The position numbers and the translations under genes were made by a program. The notes below the pieces were generated by a model. That model made no database searches and had not been told where the DNA came from. It saw nothing but the letters and a program-made list of their open reading frames with translations. From assembly GCA_903845365.1 (NCBI GenBank), contig CAIMXI010000266.1:1-49227 (forward strand): a stretch of 49,227 bases of DNA, read 5' to 3'. The stretch comes from an uncultured Geobacteraceae bacterium (lineage in GTDB: Bacteria; Desulfobacterota; Desulfuromonadia; Geobacterales; Pseudopelobacteraceae). Of this stretch, positions 1 to 9,106 are shown piece after piece (within the stretch, counting starts at the first letter, position 1; every line of letters starts with the position of its first letter).

Positions 1-352
1 GAACAGAATAATACGGAACAGAACAGGATGATCACCTACAAACAATTCTTGCCAAGCGCTATTATACGACTTAGGCTCATTTTATGAAGATCAAAAAACT
101 TGAACATCGAGTTATATCCAAATTATCTGCAGCTCAATTCTTTGAATATACGGTGGCTCTTGCAAAAATATTGTCTTGCCGGAAGGTTTCTAAAGAGCGG
201 CAGCCAGTTTATTACTGTACAGGTCAGGAAGTGCGGAGCTTTGTTGTCATAAATACGGTAGCGGCTTCGCCCCATTTTTTACTCCTGTACGATACTTGAC
301 GCAGCGCGCCTGTACTGCGTTCCCACGCGCCGCGAGGGAACGAGAGGAATTT
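1..352. other. Window edge without a recognisable gene
   Basis: The first 350 bases hold no protein I recognise. A 71-codon open frame at 84-299 (+) has no convincing ribosome binding site and no familiar motif, so I do not call it a gene. Near position 1 the sequence repeats GGAACAGAA-like words. At 318-342 there is a short inverted repeat. Confidence 0.4.
318..342. repeat. Short REP-like palindrome
   Basis: CGTTCCC and GGGAACG form a 7-bp perfect inverted repeat around an 11-base GC-rich loop. It resembles the dispersed GTTCCCACGC-type palindromes seen in many bacterial genomes. It has no T tract and lies just past the 3' end of the small minus-strand gene at 353-568. Confidence 0.4.
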
Positions 353-568
353 TCACTGTGCGTTTTGAAACGCTGGCTTACAGCCTTCCGCTATTTCCTT
401 CATCTGCAAAGATATCTGTTCCCATGGTGCGTTTAATTCTAACGTACAAACCCGAATTTTATTGCCTGCTAAAAGGAAATCTTCACGAAGCACTGCGTTA
501 ACAACGGGATAGATAATGATACCTTCAAATCGACCTTCTGCATGGATTTTACAGCGCAGGTTTTGCAT
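353..568 (-). CDS. Small protein paired with a Phd-type antitoxin (candidate toxin)
   Basis: This is a 71-residue protein of unknown family. It begins with a basic stretch (MQNLRCKIHAEGRFEG), continues through a predicted beta-rich middle and ends in a short polar tail. No catalytic motif is evident. Its ATG lies 20 bases inside the 3' end of the upstream antitoxin gene. It has no clear ribosome binding site of its own, so translation is probably coupled. That overlap and order (antitoxin first) is typical of type II toxin-antitoxin pairs, which is the only reason to suspect a toxin role. It could equally be a conserved accessory protein without toxicity. Confidence 0.5.
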   Translation of the reverse strand: MQNLRCKIHAEGRFEGIIIYPVVNAVLREDFLLAGNKIRVCTLELNAPWEQISLQMKEIAEGCKPAFQNAQ

Positions 569-827
569 ATATGCTGAAAGTTGATTTAATCAGGTCGTTT
601 GCCGTACCCCTTTTAACCCGTCCCTCCTTGACATCCTCCAACGACGCTCGGACTCTGGCGTAATAAGCTTCCTGTTCTGCAACAACAAGCTCCTGATAAC
701 GAACATCGGAGACGACTACATACTGAGGCTGATTGTTCCGGATTATGTGAACATCTCCAATAGCGATGAGATCATCAACCGCAGCAATTCCACGCCGCTT
801 GATCTCCTGGGCTGGTATGGCGTTCAT
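549..827 (-). CDS. Phd/YefM-family antitoxin
   Basis: This is a 92-residue prevent-host-death family protein. The N-terminal part (AQEIKRRGIAAVDDLI, then VHIIRNNQPQYVVVSD) matches the DNA-binding fold of Phd/YefM antitoxins. The C-terminal part (EGRVKRGTANDLI) would wrap a toxin. The open frame extends 16 codons further upstream, but I place the start at the ATG at 827. AGGAGT lies upstream of it at suitable spacing, and the upstream extension would run over the putative operator. Antitoxins of this family bind their own promoter and neutralise a toxin encoded next to them. The downstream overlapping 71-residue gene is the natural partner. Confidence 0.8.
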   Translation of the reverse strand: MNAIPAQEIKRRGIAAVDDLIAIGDVHIIRNNQPQYVVVSDVRYQELVVAEQEAYYARVRASLEDVKEGRVKRGTANDLIKSTFSIYAKPAL

Positions 828-839
828 AGCTAGACTCCT

Positions 840-870
840 TTTAGTACTTGATTTAGTACTACAATACTTA
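840..870 (-). promoter_or_regulatory. Candidate operator/promoter of the Phd module
   Basis: Two identical AGTACT palindromes (843-848 and 855-860), 12 bases centre to centre, are followed by a diverged AATACT copy. They lie immediately upstream of the ribosome binding site. Repeated short palindromes overlapping the promoter are what Phd/YefM proteins bind. A weak TATTGT-type -10 box may sit within the repeats. Confidence 0.5.
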
Positions 871-902
871 CGCAAGCGCCGAATGGCAAATCATCTTAGG
901 AA

Positions 903-3860
903 TTAAACAACCGTTTTCATCAGCTCATTGGCGATGGCGGGGCTTTCAAGTCGCATGATACTTTCTTCCGCGCTGCCAAAGCTCAGCAGGTTGATGCTCC
1001 CGTACCATACAATTTTCTGATCAGTTACTGCAAATTTCTGATGGATGTTTGGACGGAAAATCGTATGTATACCAGCATCATGCAAGATGGCAGTAGTACC
1101 TTGGAAGGCGACTTGATCTATTTCCCGGTAATCCTCTGCCGGTCTGGTTACCACGATAACCCGTATACCGTTTCGCACCGCAATTTCGAGATGCTGCAGC
1201 ATCTGAACGGTGCGTCTTCGGGTGACAAACGGGCTTACTATCAGAATCTCTCTCGTTGCCGCAAGAATATCATTGTTGAACACCGACAGAAAGCTGCTGT
1301 TATCAAAAATAATATCTATTGAATCCGCAGCGACAGTCCCGCTTTTTGCCTTATAACCGATAGAGGCGTAGCTATTGAGTCGCCTGCCGTACATCTTTTC
1401 CAGCATTTTAACGTGGATATCGACATAGTCGTAGATCTGCACCTCTTTTTTGTCCGCAAACAGTCGGTGAAGCCTTCCTGCATACTGTTGAATTGTGCCT
1501 TTCCACGATATCGGCATGGTCAGAAACAGTGTGTCAAGCCGGGGTTCATCGAAGCCTTCACCGATAAACTTGCCGGTGGCAACCAGCGTTAATTGTCTGT
1601 CTGCAGGGGTTTCAGATATGCGCTTGAAAATTTCGCCGGTTTCCTTTTCTCCCATCTTTCCCATGAGAGAAAGGACTTCCGGGATTTTTTCACTCAAAGC
1701 TTTGGCAAGTAATTTCACATGAGCGGTTCGTTCTGTCAGCACAAGACAACTTCTCCCCTGCTGATGGCTGTTGACGACATCATCAATAATCAGTTGGTTG
1801 CGCATCTCATTGACAACGATCTCCGAGTAAAAGTCCTGAACGGTCAGCTCCGGTTCATTTCTGCCTAAGGGGGCGCGCAGCGAGGTGAATCGCGGGATTA
1901 TGAAATGATCAAAGGGGCGCTTTTCCGCCTGCAGTTTGGCATCATCCCGGTATCGTATCGGACCGCACTGCATGAAAATAATCGGATGATGCCCATCCTT
2001 TCTGGTCGGCGTTGCGGTCAGGCCGTACACATACTTTGCAGATGCGGCTTTGAGAACCTGTTCAAAGCTAGAGGCTGCGGCATGGTGGCACTCGTCAACG
2101 ATAATCATGCCGTAATTCTTTACGCATTCATTGACGTCACCACTTTTGTTCAACGATTGCATCAGAGAAATATCGATTATACCGGACAGAGTGTTTTTGC
2201 CGTTCCCCAGTTGCCCGATTATCTCTCTGCTCTTCTTTCGTCCTCTCTTTTTTTGATTCGCCTCCGCTTCCGGCAACGTTTCATGAATGGAGAGAAACTC
2301 CTGTAATCGGTTTCTCCATTGCGAAACCAGTGTGACCTTGTCAACGATGATGAGGGTATTGACCTTTCGTTCGGCGATCAACCTGATTGCCAGCACCGTT
2401 TTACCAAAAGCGGTCGTACCGGAGAGGACTCCGATGTCATGTTCCAGCATCTTCTCCAGAGCCACCGGCTGCTCGTCGCGCAACTCACCGTTGAATTCAA
2501 CCGCGATCGTCCTGCCGCAGCTCGTCTTATCCATACAGGTAAAACTCACACCATGTTCAGCCAGCAGGGCTTTCATCTCCTTTTCACAGCCCCTTGGCAG
2601 ACAGAGATAGTCGGCAGAATCATCGGCGCAGCAGAAAATCCTCGGCTTGTCAAATGTCGGCAAACGCATCGCCTGATGTTTGAAAAATTCGGGGTTCTTG
2701 AAAACCGCCAGACGTTTCAGGCGATTCAATGCCCGCTGTGAAATGCCGGATTTAGGGATATACAGCATGTTTGCTTTGACGATCTCAACCTCACGAGGAA
2801 AGTCACTACGCTGCAACGCCACCACCCTCTGGGCTTCCCACGGTTTTTGCACTTCTTCATCATCCTGCTTTACTACACCAAGCTCACTTCCCGGAGAAAG
2901 CTGTGTGGTCAGCGCCAGCAGATCATCCGCAGACAGCTTTTGAATCGTGCCTAAAAATGCCCACTGGTCAGGATACGGTTCAAAATTTCTATCGACGAAA
3001 ACGCTGTTACCGGCCAGCCGTGCTTCTTTCTGCAGTGGCAGCGCAATCAGGTTTCCTAACCCGCCTTTAGGCATGGTGTCCTGATTGGGAAAAAATCTGT
3101 CGTAGGATTTGAAGGTGATTTCATGCCGTTCATTCGTGGCATGGGTAAGGAGAGAAGTGCCAAATTTTCTTGCCAGTGTAGCTGAAATGGGCGTTTCAAA
3201 AAAGAACCACGCATGCCCGCCATTGCCAGACCGTGAACGCTCGGCCACAACAGGTATACCAAAAGCCATGCAGATATCTTGCAGTGTGGAGATATCTTTT
3301 TGCCAATCGCCATCGTCAAAGTCAATCGCCAGAAACCAGCAGGTTTCATCAAGAAGCATCGGATAAATCCCGACTACCATGTTTCCCAACAAATGTTTTT
3401 CAATGACAGCCCCATCGAAAGGGGTGTATGACTTTTTGACGCACACAGAACAGGTCACCTTCGGCTTGTCGCATATTCCCCGCTTCCATTCATTCAAGCA
3501 GACAGGCGAGTAACCTGCTGTCTCCTTTTTTTTGCTGTCCCACCTTTTGGCATAGACATCGTCTCGCCCTTTGAAGAGAGACATGAATAATCTGATTTTT
3601 TCGGCGGATGCTGAGCGGTAGGAGATGTTTTCGGAGGATAATTCAGTCGCAGAGTGTTGAATGATGTGTTCTGGTTCGCGTGAAAGGCATGGTTCCTCTT
3701 GTCGCTGTGATTCGGTATCACCCAGGTTTGCCTTAAAGGCTTTGAGCTCTTCTTTCAATAAGCGGTTTTCAGCCAGCAAGAGCTGATATTTTGTTTGAAG
3801 CTCCTTGAATGAAATCAGGGTTTCATCTGTCACGCCAGAATCTAACCATGGGCATATCAA
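903..3860 (-). CDS. TOTE-type protein: primase-like palm + SF2 helicase + PLD domain
   Basis: This 985-residue multidomain protein has, in order: a coiled coil (about 15-45); a cysteine cluster (about 121-142); an archaeo-eukaryotic-primase-like palm with DFD in AIDFDDGDW (about 178) and SGNGGHAW (about 212); a superfamily 2 helicase with GTTAFGKT (about 483), DECH (about 588), TATPTR and QYAGRLHR (about 795); and a C-terminal phospholipase-D-like unit with HQK (about 940) and GSIN (about 960). This matches what databases name the TOTE conflict-system primase/helicase, thought to act in anti-element defence. All key residues look intact. The ATG lies 3 bases beyond the pyruvate kinase stop codon, and its GAGGAG ribosome site is inside the end of pyk. 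The defence role is inferred from the family name and domains; biochemical activity is unknown. Confidence 0.85.
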   Translation of the reverse strand: MICPWLDSGVTDETLISFKELQTKYQLLLAENRLLKEELKAFKANLGDTESQRQEEPCLSREPEHIIQHSATELSSENISYRSASAEKIRLFMSLFKGRDDVYAKRWDSKKKETAGYSPVCLNEWKRGICDKPKVTCSVCVKKSYTPFDGAVIEKHLLGNMVVGIYPMLLDETCWFLAIDFDDGDWQKDISTLQDICMAFGIPVVAERSRSGNGGHAWFFFETPISATLARKFGTSLLTHATNERHEITFKSYDRFFPNQDTMPKGGLGNLIALPLQKEARLAGNSVFVDRNFEPYPDQWAFLGTIQKLSADDLLALTTQLSPGSELGVVKQDDEEVQKPWEAQRVVALQRSDFPREVEIVKANMLYIPKSGISQRALNRLKRLAVFKNPEFFKHQAMRLPTFDKPRIFCCADDSADYLCLPRGCEKEMKALLAEHGVSFTCMDKTSCGRTIAVEFNGELRDEQPVALEKMLEHDIGVLSGTTAFGKTVLAIRLIAERKVNTLIIVDKVTLVSQWRNRLQEFLSIHETLPEAEANQKKRGRKKSREIIGQLGNGKNTLSGIIDISLMQSLNKSGDVNECVKNYGMIIVDECHHAAASSFEQVLKAASAKYVYGLTATPTRKDGHHPIIFMQCGPIRYRDDAKLQAEKRPFDHFIIPRFTSLRAPLGRNEPELTVQDFYSEIVVNEMRNQLIIDDVVNSHQQGRSCLVLTERTAHVKLLAKALSEKIPEVLSLMGKMGEKETGEIFKRISETPADRQLTLVATGKFIGEGFDEPRLDTLFLTMPISWKGTIQQYAGRLHRLFADKKEVQIYDYVDIHVKMLEKMYGRRLNSYASIGYKAKSGTVAADSIDIIFDNSSFLSVFNNDILAATREILIVSPFVTRRRTVQMLQHLEIAVRNGIRVIVVTRPAEDYREIDQVAFQGTTAILHDAGIHTIFRPNIHQKFAVTDQKIVWYGSINLLSFGSAEESIMRLESPAIANELMKTVV

Positions 3861-3863
3861 CTT

Positions 3864-5306
3864 TTACTCCTCAAATACCTCATAAAATCCGTGAGTTCCC
3901 AATCTGTGTACTTTCATCATATCTGTTGAACCGCGTGTTTCAATGAGTCCCATGGTTATAATCACATGATCGCCGTTACGGAAACCGCTGGCCAGCAGTT
4001 TTTTCTCCACCTCAAAAATTTGCTGATCCGTATTTTCCATTATACCAACCTCTATGCATCGGACGCCCCAATAGATTGACAGCCTGCGGCGAATTTCAAG
4101 AGATGTGGCAAATGCAATAATGGGCGTTTTCGGGCGGAAGGATGATATGAGCGCAGCGGTGCTGCCTGAGCGGGTATATACAGCAATTGCTTTTGCTTTA
4201 AGGGTGGTGGCTGTCCTGCAGGAGGACTCTGCAACAGCTTGAGCAACTATAGATACGGAACAACTGGGCGTAGTACTTTCGATAAAATCTGCATTTTCCA
4301 CGTCTATGGCAATGCGAACCATCGTCTCGACCGATTCAACCGGAAAATCACCAGAAGCGGTTTCTGCCGAAAGCATAATGGCATCGGTGCCGTCAATAAT
4401 CGCATTAGCTACATCAGAAGTCTCAGCCCTTGTCGGTCGAGGACTTCGGATCATGGAGTCCAACATCTGGGTAGCTGTTATTACCGGCTTGCCAGCCTTG
4501 TTGCAGGCCTGAATGATCATCTTCTGAAAGATCGGCACTTTTTCCGGCGCAATTTCAACTCCAAGGTCACCACGCGCCACCATTACGGCATCAGTTGCTT
4601 CAAGTATTTTTTTAAAGTTACGTAACGCCTCCGGTTTTTCAATTTTTGCAACTACCGGAGTATCTTTTCCTTTATCAGAAATTATCCTTTTAATTTCGAG
4701 GATATCCTCGGCAGTACGCACAAAGGAGAGTGCTACGAAATCCACACCTGCTTCTAGTGCAAAATCCAGATCAATTAAATCCTTATTGGTGAGACATGGC
4801 GCAGAAACATTCACACCCGGTAAGTTGATTCCTTTGTTGTTTTTGAGAAGACCTCCCGCTACAACCCGGCAGCGAACCCGTTCACCATCAGCCGTAATTA
4901 CCTTTAATTCCAACAGTCCGTCATCCAGCAGGATACGGGAGCCTTGACGCACGTCATAAGGCAAAGACTTGTATATGGTCGGAATGACGCCATCACTGCC
5001 AAGCACGTCGTCCGTGGTAATAACGACCTCCTGACCTTTGGTTAGCAGCATACCTTCACCGGCCATCTTTCCGGTTCTGATTTTAGGGCCCTGAAGATCA
5101 CCTAAAATGCCAACCTGTCGGCCCAGTTTGTCGGACACGGCTCGTATTACATTGATTAACTCAAGTTTTTGTGAGTTTTCGCCATGCGAGAAATTAAGTC
5201 TGAATATATCAACACCGGCTCTCATCAACTTCTGAATCATATCAGGAGAGGAGCTGACTGGACCGACAGTCGCAACTATTTTGGTTTTACTTATTGCTTT
5301 AGCCAT
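3864..5306 (-). CDS. pyk: Pyruvate kinase
   Basis: This enzyme transfers phosphate from phosphoenolpyruvate to ADP, the last step of glycolysis, in the cytoplasm. The 480-residue length is normal. The N-terminus (TKIVATVGPVS, then FRLNFSHG) is the canonical start of the TIM barrel. The active-site region reads AKIEKPEALRNF and GDLGVEIAPEKVP. The MLDSMIRSPRPTRAE segment carries conserved catalytic and metal-site residues, and the C-terminal allosteric domain follows. AAAGGAAC precedes the ATG. It lies 31 bases downstream of lpdA on the same strand, so the E2-E3-pyk genes may share a transcript. The TOTE gene follows immediately. Confidence 0.97.
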   Translation of the reverse strand: MAKAISKTKIVATVGPVSSSPDMIQKLMRAGVDIFRLNFSHGENSQKLELINVIRAVSDKLGRQVGILGDLQGPKIRTGKMAGEGMLLTKGQEVVITTDDVLGSDGVIPTIYKSLPYDVRQGSRILLDDGLLELKVITADGERVRCRVVAGGLLKNNKGINLPGVNVSAPCLTNKDLIDLDFALEAGVDFVALSFVRTAEDILEIKRIISDKGKDTPVVAKIEKPEALRNFKKILEATDAVMVARGDLGVEIAPEKVPIFQKMIIQACNKAGKPVITATQMLDSMIRSPRPTRAETSDVANAIIDGTDAIMLSAETASGDFPVESVETMVRIAIDVENADFIESTTPSCSVSIVAQAVAESSCRTATTLKAKAIAVYTRSGSTAALISSFRPKTPIIAFATSLEIRRRLSIYWGVRCIEVGIMENTDQQIFEVEKKLLASGFRNGDHVIITMGLIETRGSTDMMKVHRLGTHGFYEVFEE

Positions 5307-5337
5307 TTATTGTTCCTTTTAGAGCTTGGAATGAATA

Positions 5338-6798
5338 TTATCCATGAATCGCCTCTTTATGCACATCCAACGCTGCCTCACGGAGTGCTTCGGTGAGAGT
5401 TGGATGAGCGTGGCAGATGAGGGCGATGTCACGCGATGTACCTCTGAAAGCCATCACAGTTGCAGCCTCCGATATCAGATCAGAGGCCCGGGGACCTACA
5501 ATATGAACACCCAGGATCCTATCGCTTTCCTGATGTGCAAGAATTTTAACAAATCCTTCTGTTTCATCCATGCAGCGCGCTCTGCCAAGTGCGGCAAAAT
5601 TGAAGCGGCCAGAACGATACTGTATGCCGGCTGCTTGCAGCTGTTCCTCAGTCATTCCCACTCCCGCCGCCTCAGGCCAGGTATAAACAACCCCGGGAAT
5701 AACATCATATTCAACGACAGCAGACATACCTGCCATTTTTTCGACACAGGCGACACCTTCGTCAGATGCCTTGTGCGCCAGCATCGGACCAGGTATAAGA
5801 TCGCCAATCGCATAGACCCCTTGGAGTGTGGTCTGATAGGCGTCATCGACAACCACCCTCCCCGCTTTGTCCAGCGATACACCAAGCTCTTCCAGACCCA
5901 ATCCCGCAGTCAACGGCCGCCGCCCGACCGCCACCAGCAGATTGTCACAATCCAGTTCTTCATTGCCGGTGCCGGAGTCAAACTGAACAATAGCCTTGGA
6001 ACCGTTGCGCCGAACTCCGGTAATGCGGGTGCTCAACTTGAACTGAATCCCTTGCTTGCGCAATGAGCGGTAGAGCAGGTCAGCAGCCTGACGATCCATA
6101 TTCGGGAGAATATTTGGCAGCATCTCCATTACCGTTACCTGAGAGCCAAGACGTCGCCAGACCGAACCAAGCTCCAGGCCGATAAAACCGCCCCCGGCAA
6201 CTACAAGATGTTCCGGAACACGCTCAAAAGAGAGAGCTTCTCGCGCTGAAACAATCACCTGACCGTCAAAAGCTAAACCAGGCAGGCTGGATGCCTCACT
6301 TCCAGCCGCAAGAATGACTTTCTGGGCTAAAAGAGTAACCAGTGACTCTGGAGCAGCTTCCTGAAGGCTTTGCTGGCCGGCTACCGGCACATCTAGCGCA
6401 ACAGCAACCTGATGCCGACCAGCAGTATCAGCCCCCTTAAGAGTAGCGGTGCCATGGAAGAATTCAATTTTGTTTTTTTTGAACAGATAGGCGATGCCAT
6501 CGGTCAATTTTTTTAGAACATCACTCTTGCGCAACATCATGGCCCCAAGATCAAGTCGTGGTGAATCAACAATTACACCGTGCAGAGCAAACTTGTCACG
6601 AGCCATGGCAAAATGTTCACTTGAGTCCAGGAGCGCCTTGCTAGGAATACATCCTTCGTTCAAGCAGACACCACCAAGAGTGGCTCTTTTATCGACTACG
6701 GCAACTTTCATCCCAAGCTGGGATGCGCGGATGGCCGCAACATAGCCGCCTGGACCGGCACCAATGATTATTAGATCGAATATATTTTTTTCAAACAT
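5338..6798 (-). CDS. lpdA: Dihydrolipoyl dehydrogenase (E3)
   Basis: This FAD-dependent enzyme reoxidises the dihydrolipoamide of 2-oxo acid dehydrogenase complexes with NAD+. It has 486 residues. The FAD site is GAGPGGYVAA (about 13-22), the redox disulfide is C45/C50 in GGVCLNEGCIPSK, the NAD site is VAGGGFIGLELG, and the C-terminal catalytic histidine lies in HAHPTLTEA. It sits downstream of the E2 gene, as expected for a 2-oxoglutarate dehydrogenase cluster. The spacer between them holds a 7-bp tandem repeat. A G-rich ribosome site (GGATAGGGGGG) precedes the ATG. Confidence 0.96.
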   Translation of the reverse strand: MFEKNIFDLIIIGAGPGGYVAAIRASQLGMKVAVVDKRATLGGVCLNEGCIPSKALLDSSEHFAMARDKFALHGVIVDSPRLDLGAMMLRKSDVLKKLTDGIAYLFKKNKIEFFHGTATLKGADTAGRHQVAVALDVPVAGQQSLQEAAPESLVTLLAQKVILAAGSEASSLPGLAFDGQVIVSAREALSFERVPEHLVVAGGGFIGLELGSVWRRLGSQVTVMEMLPNILPNMDRQAADLLYRSLRKQGIQFKLSTRITGVRRNGSKAIVQFDSGTGNEELDCDNLLVAVGRRPLTAGLGLEELGVSLDKAGRVVVDDAYQTTLQGVYAIGDLIPGPMLAHKASDEGVACVEKMAGMSAVVEYDVIPGVVYTWPEAAGVGMTEEQLQAAGIQYRSGRFNFAALGRARCMDETEGFVKILAHQESDRILGVHIVGPRASDLISEAATVMAFRGTSRDIALICHAHPTLTEALREAALDVHKEAIHG

Positions 6799-6832
6799 GC
6801 AACCCCCCTATCCTTTACTCTTCCCTCGTAAT

Positions 6833-6895
6833 AACCTTCAACCTTCAACCTTCAACCTTCAACCTTCAACCTTCAACCTTCAACCTTCAACCTTC
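6833..6895. repeat. Nine-copy 7-bp tandem repeat
   Basis: Nine perfect head-to-tail copies of AACCTTC (GAAGGTT on the minus strand) fill 63 bases. The array contains the TGA stop codon of the E2 gene (6887-6889) and ends about 35 bases before the lpdA start. Such perfect short repeats change copy number by replication slippage. Because the stop codon is near the gene-proximal edge, length change would alter the E2-lpdA spacing, not the E2 protein. Confidence 0.95.
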
Positions 6896-8161
6896 CAGCA
6901 GCAACGCCTCCGGCTCTTCTATATACTCCTTCACCTTTTTCAGGAAATTGACCGCTTCTCGACCGTCGATAATCCGGTGATCGTAAGATAGCGCCAGGTA
7001 CATCATCGGTCGGATGACAATCTGTCCGTCACGGACAACCGGTCGGTCCTGAATAGCATGCATCCCCAGCACGGCACTCTGGGGAGGATTAAGGATCGGG
7101 GTTGAAAGCATCGAGCCGTAGACGCCGCCATTACTAATTGTGAAAGTTCCCCCCTCCAGATCGGATATGGCCAGATGATTTGATTTGATCTTCTCCGAGA
7201 ATGCAATAATGGCCTGGTCAATTTCAAACATTTTAAGTTTATCGGCATTGCGCAGCACCGGCACCACCAATCCTTTTTCGCCACCGATGGCAACGCCGAT
7301 ATCGTAGTAGTGATGATGGACAATATCTTCGCCATCGATCGAAGCGTTTACGAGCGGAAACTCCTTCAACGCTTCGATACACGCCCTGACAAAGAATGGC
7401 ATTAGACCAAGAGGCGTGCCGTGGCGCTTTATAAAATGTTCGCGATATTTACTGCGCAGAGACTTCACGTGAGACAGATCCGCCTCGTTGAAGGTAGTCA
7501 GCATGGCAGTCTGCTGACGAGCCGCAACCAAACGGGCGGCGACTCGTTTGCGGAGCGGTGACATCGGTCGGCGATCCTCGCGTCCGGATGAGTACGGCGG
7601 TGCGTCCTCCGTTCTTACAGACAGTGGTTTTAACGATTCGGCTGAGGCCGGATGAGGTCGCAAAGCGGCTGCTCGCAGGCTCTCCGGCATTGCCAAAGGT
7701 GATTGTTCAATGACAGGTGGATCGGGGTCAGGATGTAATTGCGTTTTTCTATTATTATGTGCCAGCAGATCGTCCGGCGTAATACGCCCATCCTTGCCGC
7801 TCCCCACAATATCGACAGGAGAAATATTCTGCTCATACATTTCGCGTCTTAATGACGGCGACGTTGGCGGATCCGCAGATATTACTGACGTTGGTGTCAC
7901 TCTTTCATTAACCAGGTTTTTTTGCGTTGACGCTGCTTCCGAAATAGTTCCGATAGTCGTCCCGATCGGCACGGTGGTACCTTCAGATACCGATATGGAA
8001 AGCTCTCCGTCAGCATCAGCATTAAGATCAAGTGTGATCTTGTCGGTTTCAATTTCGCAAATCGGCTCATCCCGCTTGACAACATCGCCGCTCTTTTTAA
8101 ACCACCTGGCAAGCAGCGCCTCACGCACAGATTCGCCGACCTCAGGTATTTTTATTTCCAT
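6887..8161 (-). CDS. sucB: 2-oxoglutarate dehydrogenase E2, dihydrolipoamide succinyltransferase
   Basis: This core acyltransferase moves succinyl groups from lipoamide to CoA. The 424 residues run: an N-terminal lipoyl domain with lysine 41 in ETDKITLDL; a linker; a peripheral subunit-binding domain ([25 protein letters not shown], about 105-140); a Pro/Ser-rich linker; and the catalytic domain, with [11 protein letters not shown] and the active-site DHRIIDG (His 395, Asp 399). The [14 protein letters not shown] and ETDK sequences favour the succinyl over the acetyl type. AAGGAG lies 8 bases before the ATG. E3 follows, but no E1 (sucA) gene is beside it: the upstream neighbour is a divergent membrane-protein gene. 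Confidence 0.92.
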   Translation of the reverse strand: MEIKIPEVGESVREALLARWFKKSGDVVKRDEPICEIETDKITLDLNADADGELSISVSEGTTVPIGTTIGTISEAASTQKNLVNERVTPTSVISADPPTSPSLRREMYEQNISPVDIVGSGKDGRITPDDLLAHNNRKTQLHPDPDPPVIEQSPLAMPESLRAAALRPHPASAESLKPLSVRTEDAPPYSSGREDRRPMSPLRKRVAARLVAARQQTAMLTTFNEADLSHVKSLRSKYREHFIKRHGTPLGLMPFFVRACIEALKEFPLVNASIDGEDIVHHHYYDIGVAIGGEKGLVVPVLRNADKLKMFEIDQAIIAFSEKIKSNHLAISDLEGGTFTISNGGVYGSMLSTPILNPPQSAVLGMHAIQDRPVVRDGQIVIRPMMYLALSYDHRIIDGREAVNFLKKVKEYIEEPEALLLEG

Positions 8162-8342
8162 GATGACACTCCTTGTCCCTGTTTTAGTATGAATTATAGA
8201 TGGCCAGTATGATATTTTTTGATTTGCGTACTATATACCAACAGGTGTATAAGGAGAAATAAAATCTGTGGGGTGGTGTGGAGTAGTTGACCGTTTATAC
8301 CAACTCTAAACACTAAACTCACTAAATCATGGGAGGTTCTAT

Positions 8343-9080
8343 ATGAAAAGAACATTTTTTTTCGGAGTTGTTGTGGCGGCACTCGCTTTTGCAGTGTCTC
8401 CGGCTGTTGCTGCAGACATCAATTTTAAGAGTACGTTTCTCCAGAATGGCTTCGAAAGCCTGACAAAAGATTTTGGTACCGCAATTGGTTACAAAAATCT
8501 GGCACCAACTGAAAATCTTGGCGTTACCGGTTTTGATGTGGGGCTTGAGATGTCGGCAACGAGTATTGATAAGAACAGCGCCCATTGGCAATCTGCTTTT
8601 GGTAAAGATGCGCCTGGATACCTCGTTGTACCAAAACTTCGTGTACGAAAAGGGTTACCGTTAGGCATTGATGTTGGCGCCATCTATTCCTACGTGCCAG
8701 GCAGCAATATCAAGCTATACGGAGTCGAGTTGAGCAAATCAATTATTGAGGGGGGCATTGCAACACCAGCGGTCGGGGTTCGGACTACCTACACGAAACT
8801 GGCTGGTGTCAATGATTTGGGACTGCAGACCTACGGCGTTGATGCTTCCGTGAGCAAGGGTTTTCTGATGCTCACCCCATATGCTGGAGTTGGCATGCTA
8901 TGGATTAAAAGCGAGGCAAAAGGGTATCTCAAAACAATCGGTCTGTCCGATGTATCCACATCTATACCACGCTATTTTGGCGGACTAAAAATCACGCCGT
9001 TTCCACTTTTCTCTGTGACTGCTGAAGCAGAATATGCCGATACGTCCGTGTACTCTTTGAAGGCTGCCGTCAATTTCTAA
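8343..9080 (+). CDS. Outer-membrane beta-barrel protein, function unknown
   Basis: This 245-residue exported protein has a clear signal peptide of about 24 residues (basic MKR start, hydrophobic core, cleavage after AVA). The mature part alternates polar and hydrophobic residues, with aromatic and glycine girdles, and ends in a phenylalanine (AVNF), the usual C-terminal signal for barrel assembly. I see no enzymatic motif. It is monocistronic: GGGAGG precedes the ATG, the neighbours point away or towards it, and a strong stem-loop follows. It could be a small porin or a surface barrel of the OmpA-like transmembrane class without a periplasmic domain. Confidence 0.75.
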   Translation: MKRTFFFGVVVAALAFAVSPAVAADINFKSTFLQNGFESLTKDFGTAIGYKNLAPTENLGVTGFDVGLEMSATSIDKNSAHWQSAFGKDAPGYLVVPKLRVRKGLPLGIDVGAIYSYVPGSNIKLYGVELSKSIIEGGIATPAVGVRTTYTKLAGVNDLGLQTYGVDASVSKGFLMLTPYAGVGMLWIKSEAKGYLKTIGLSDVSTSIPRYFGGLKITPFPLFSVTAEAEYADTSVYSLKAAVNF

Positions 9081-9106
9081 TTTTATCGATTCAAACTTCA
9101 TGCAAA

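Noticed and set aside
84..299. 71-codon plus-strand open frame
   Set aside because: It has no ribosome site, no recognisable motif and sits in an edge stretch with repeats. Chance is as likely as a gene.
828..875. 16-residue N-terminal extension of the Phd antitoxin
   Set aside because: It crosses the AGTACT repeats and the AGGAGT ribosome site, which only make sense upstream of the start at 827.
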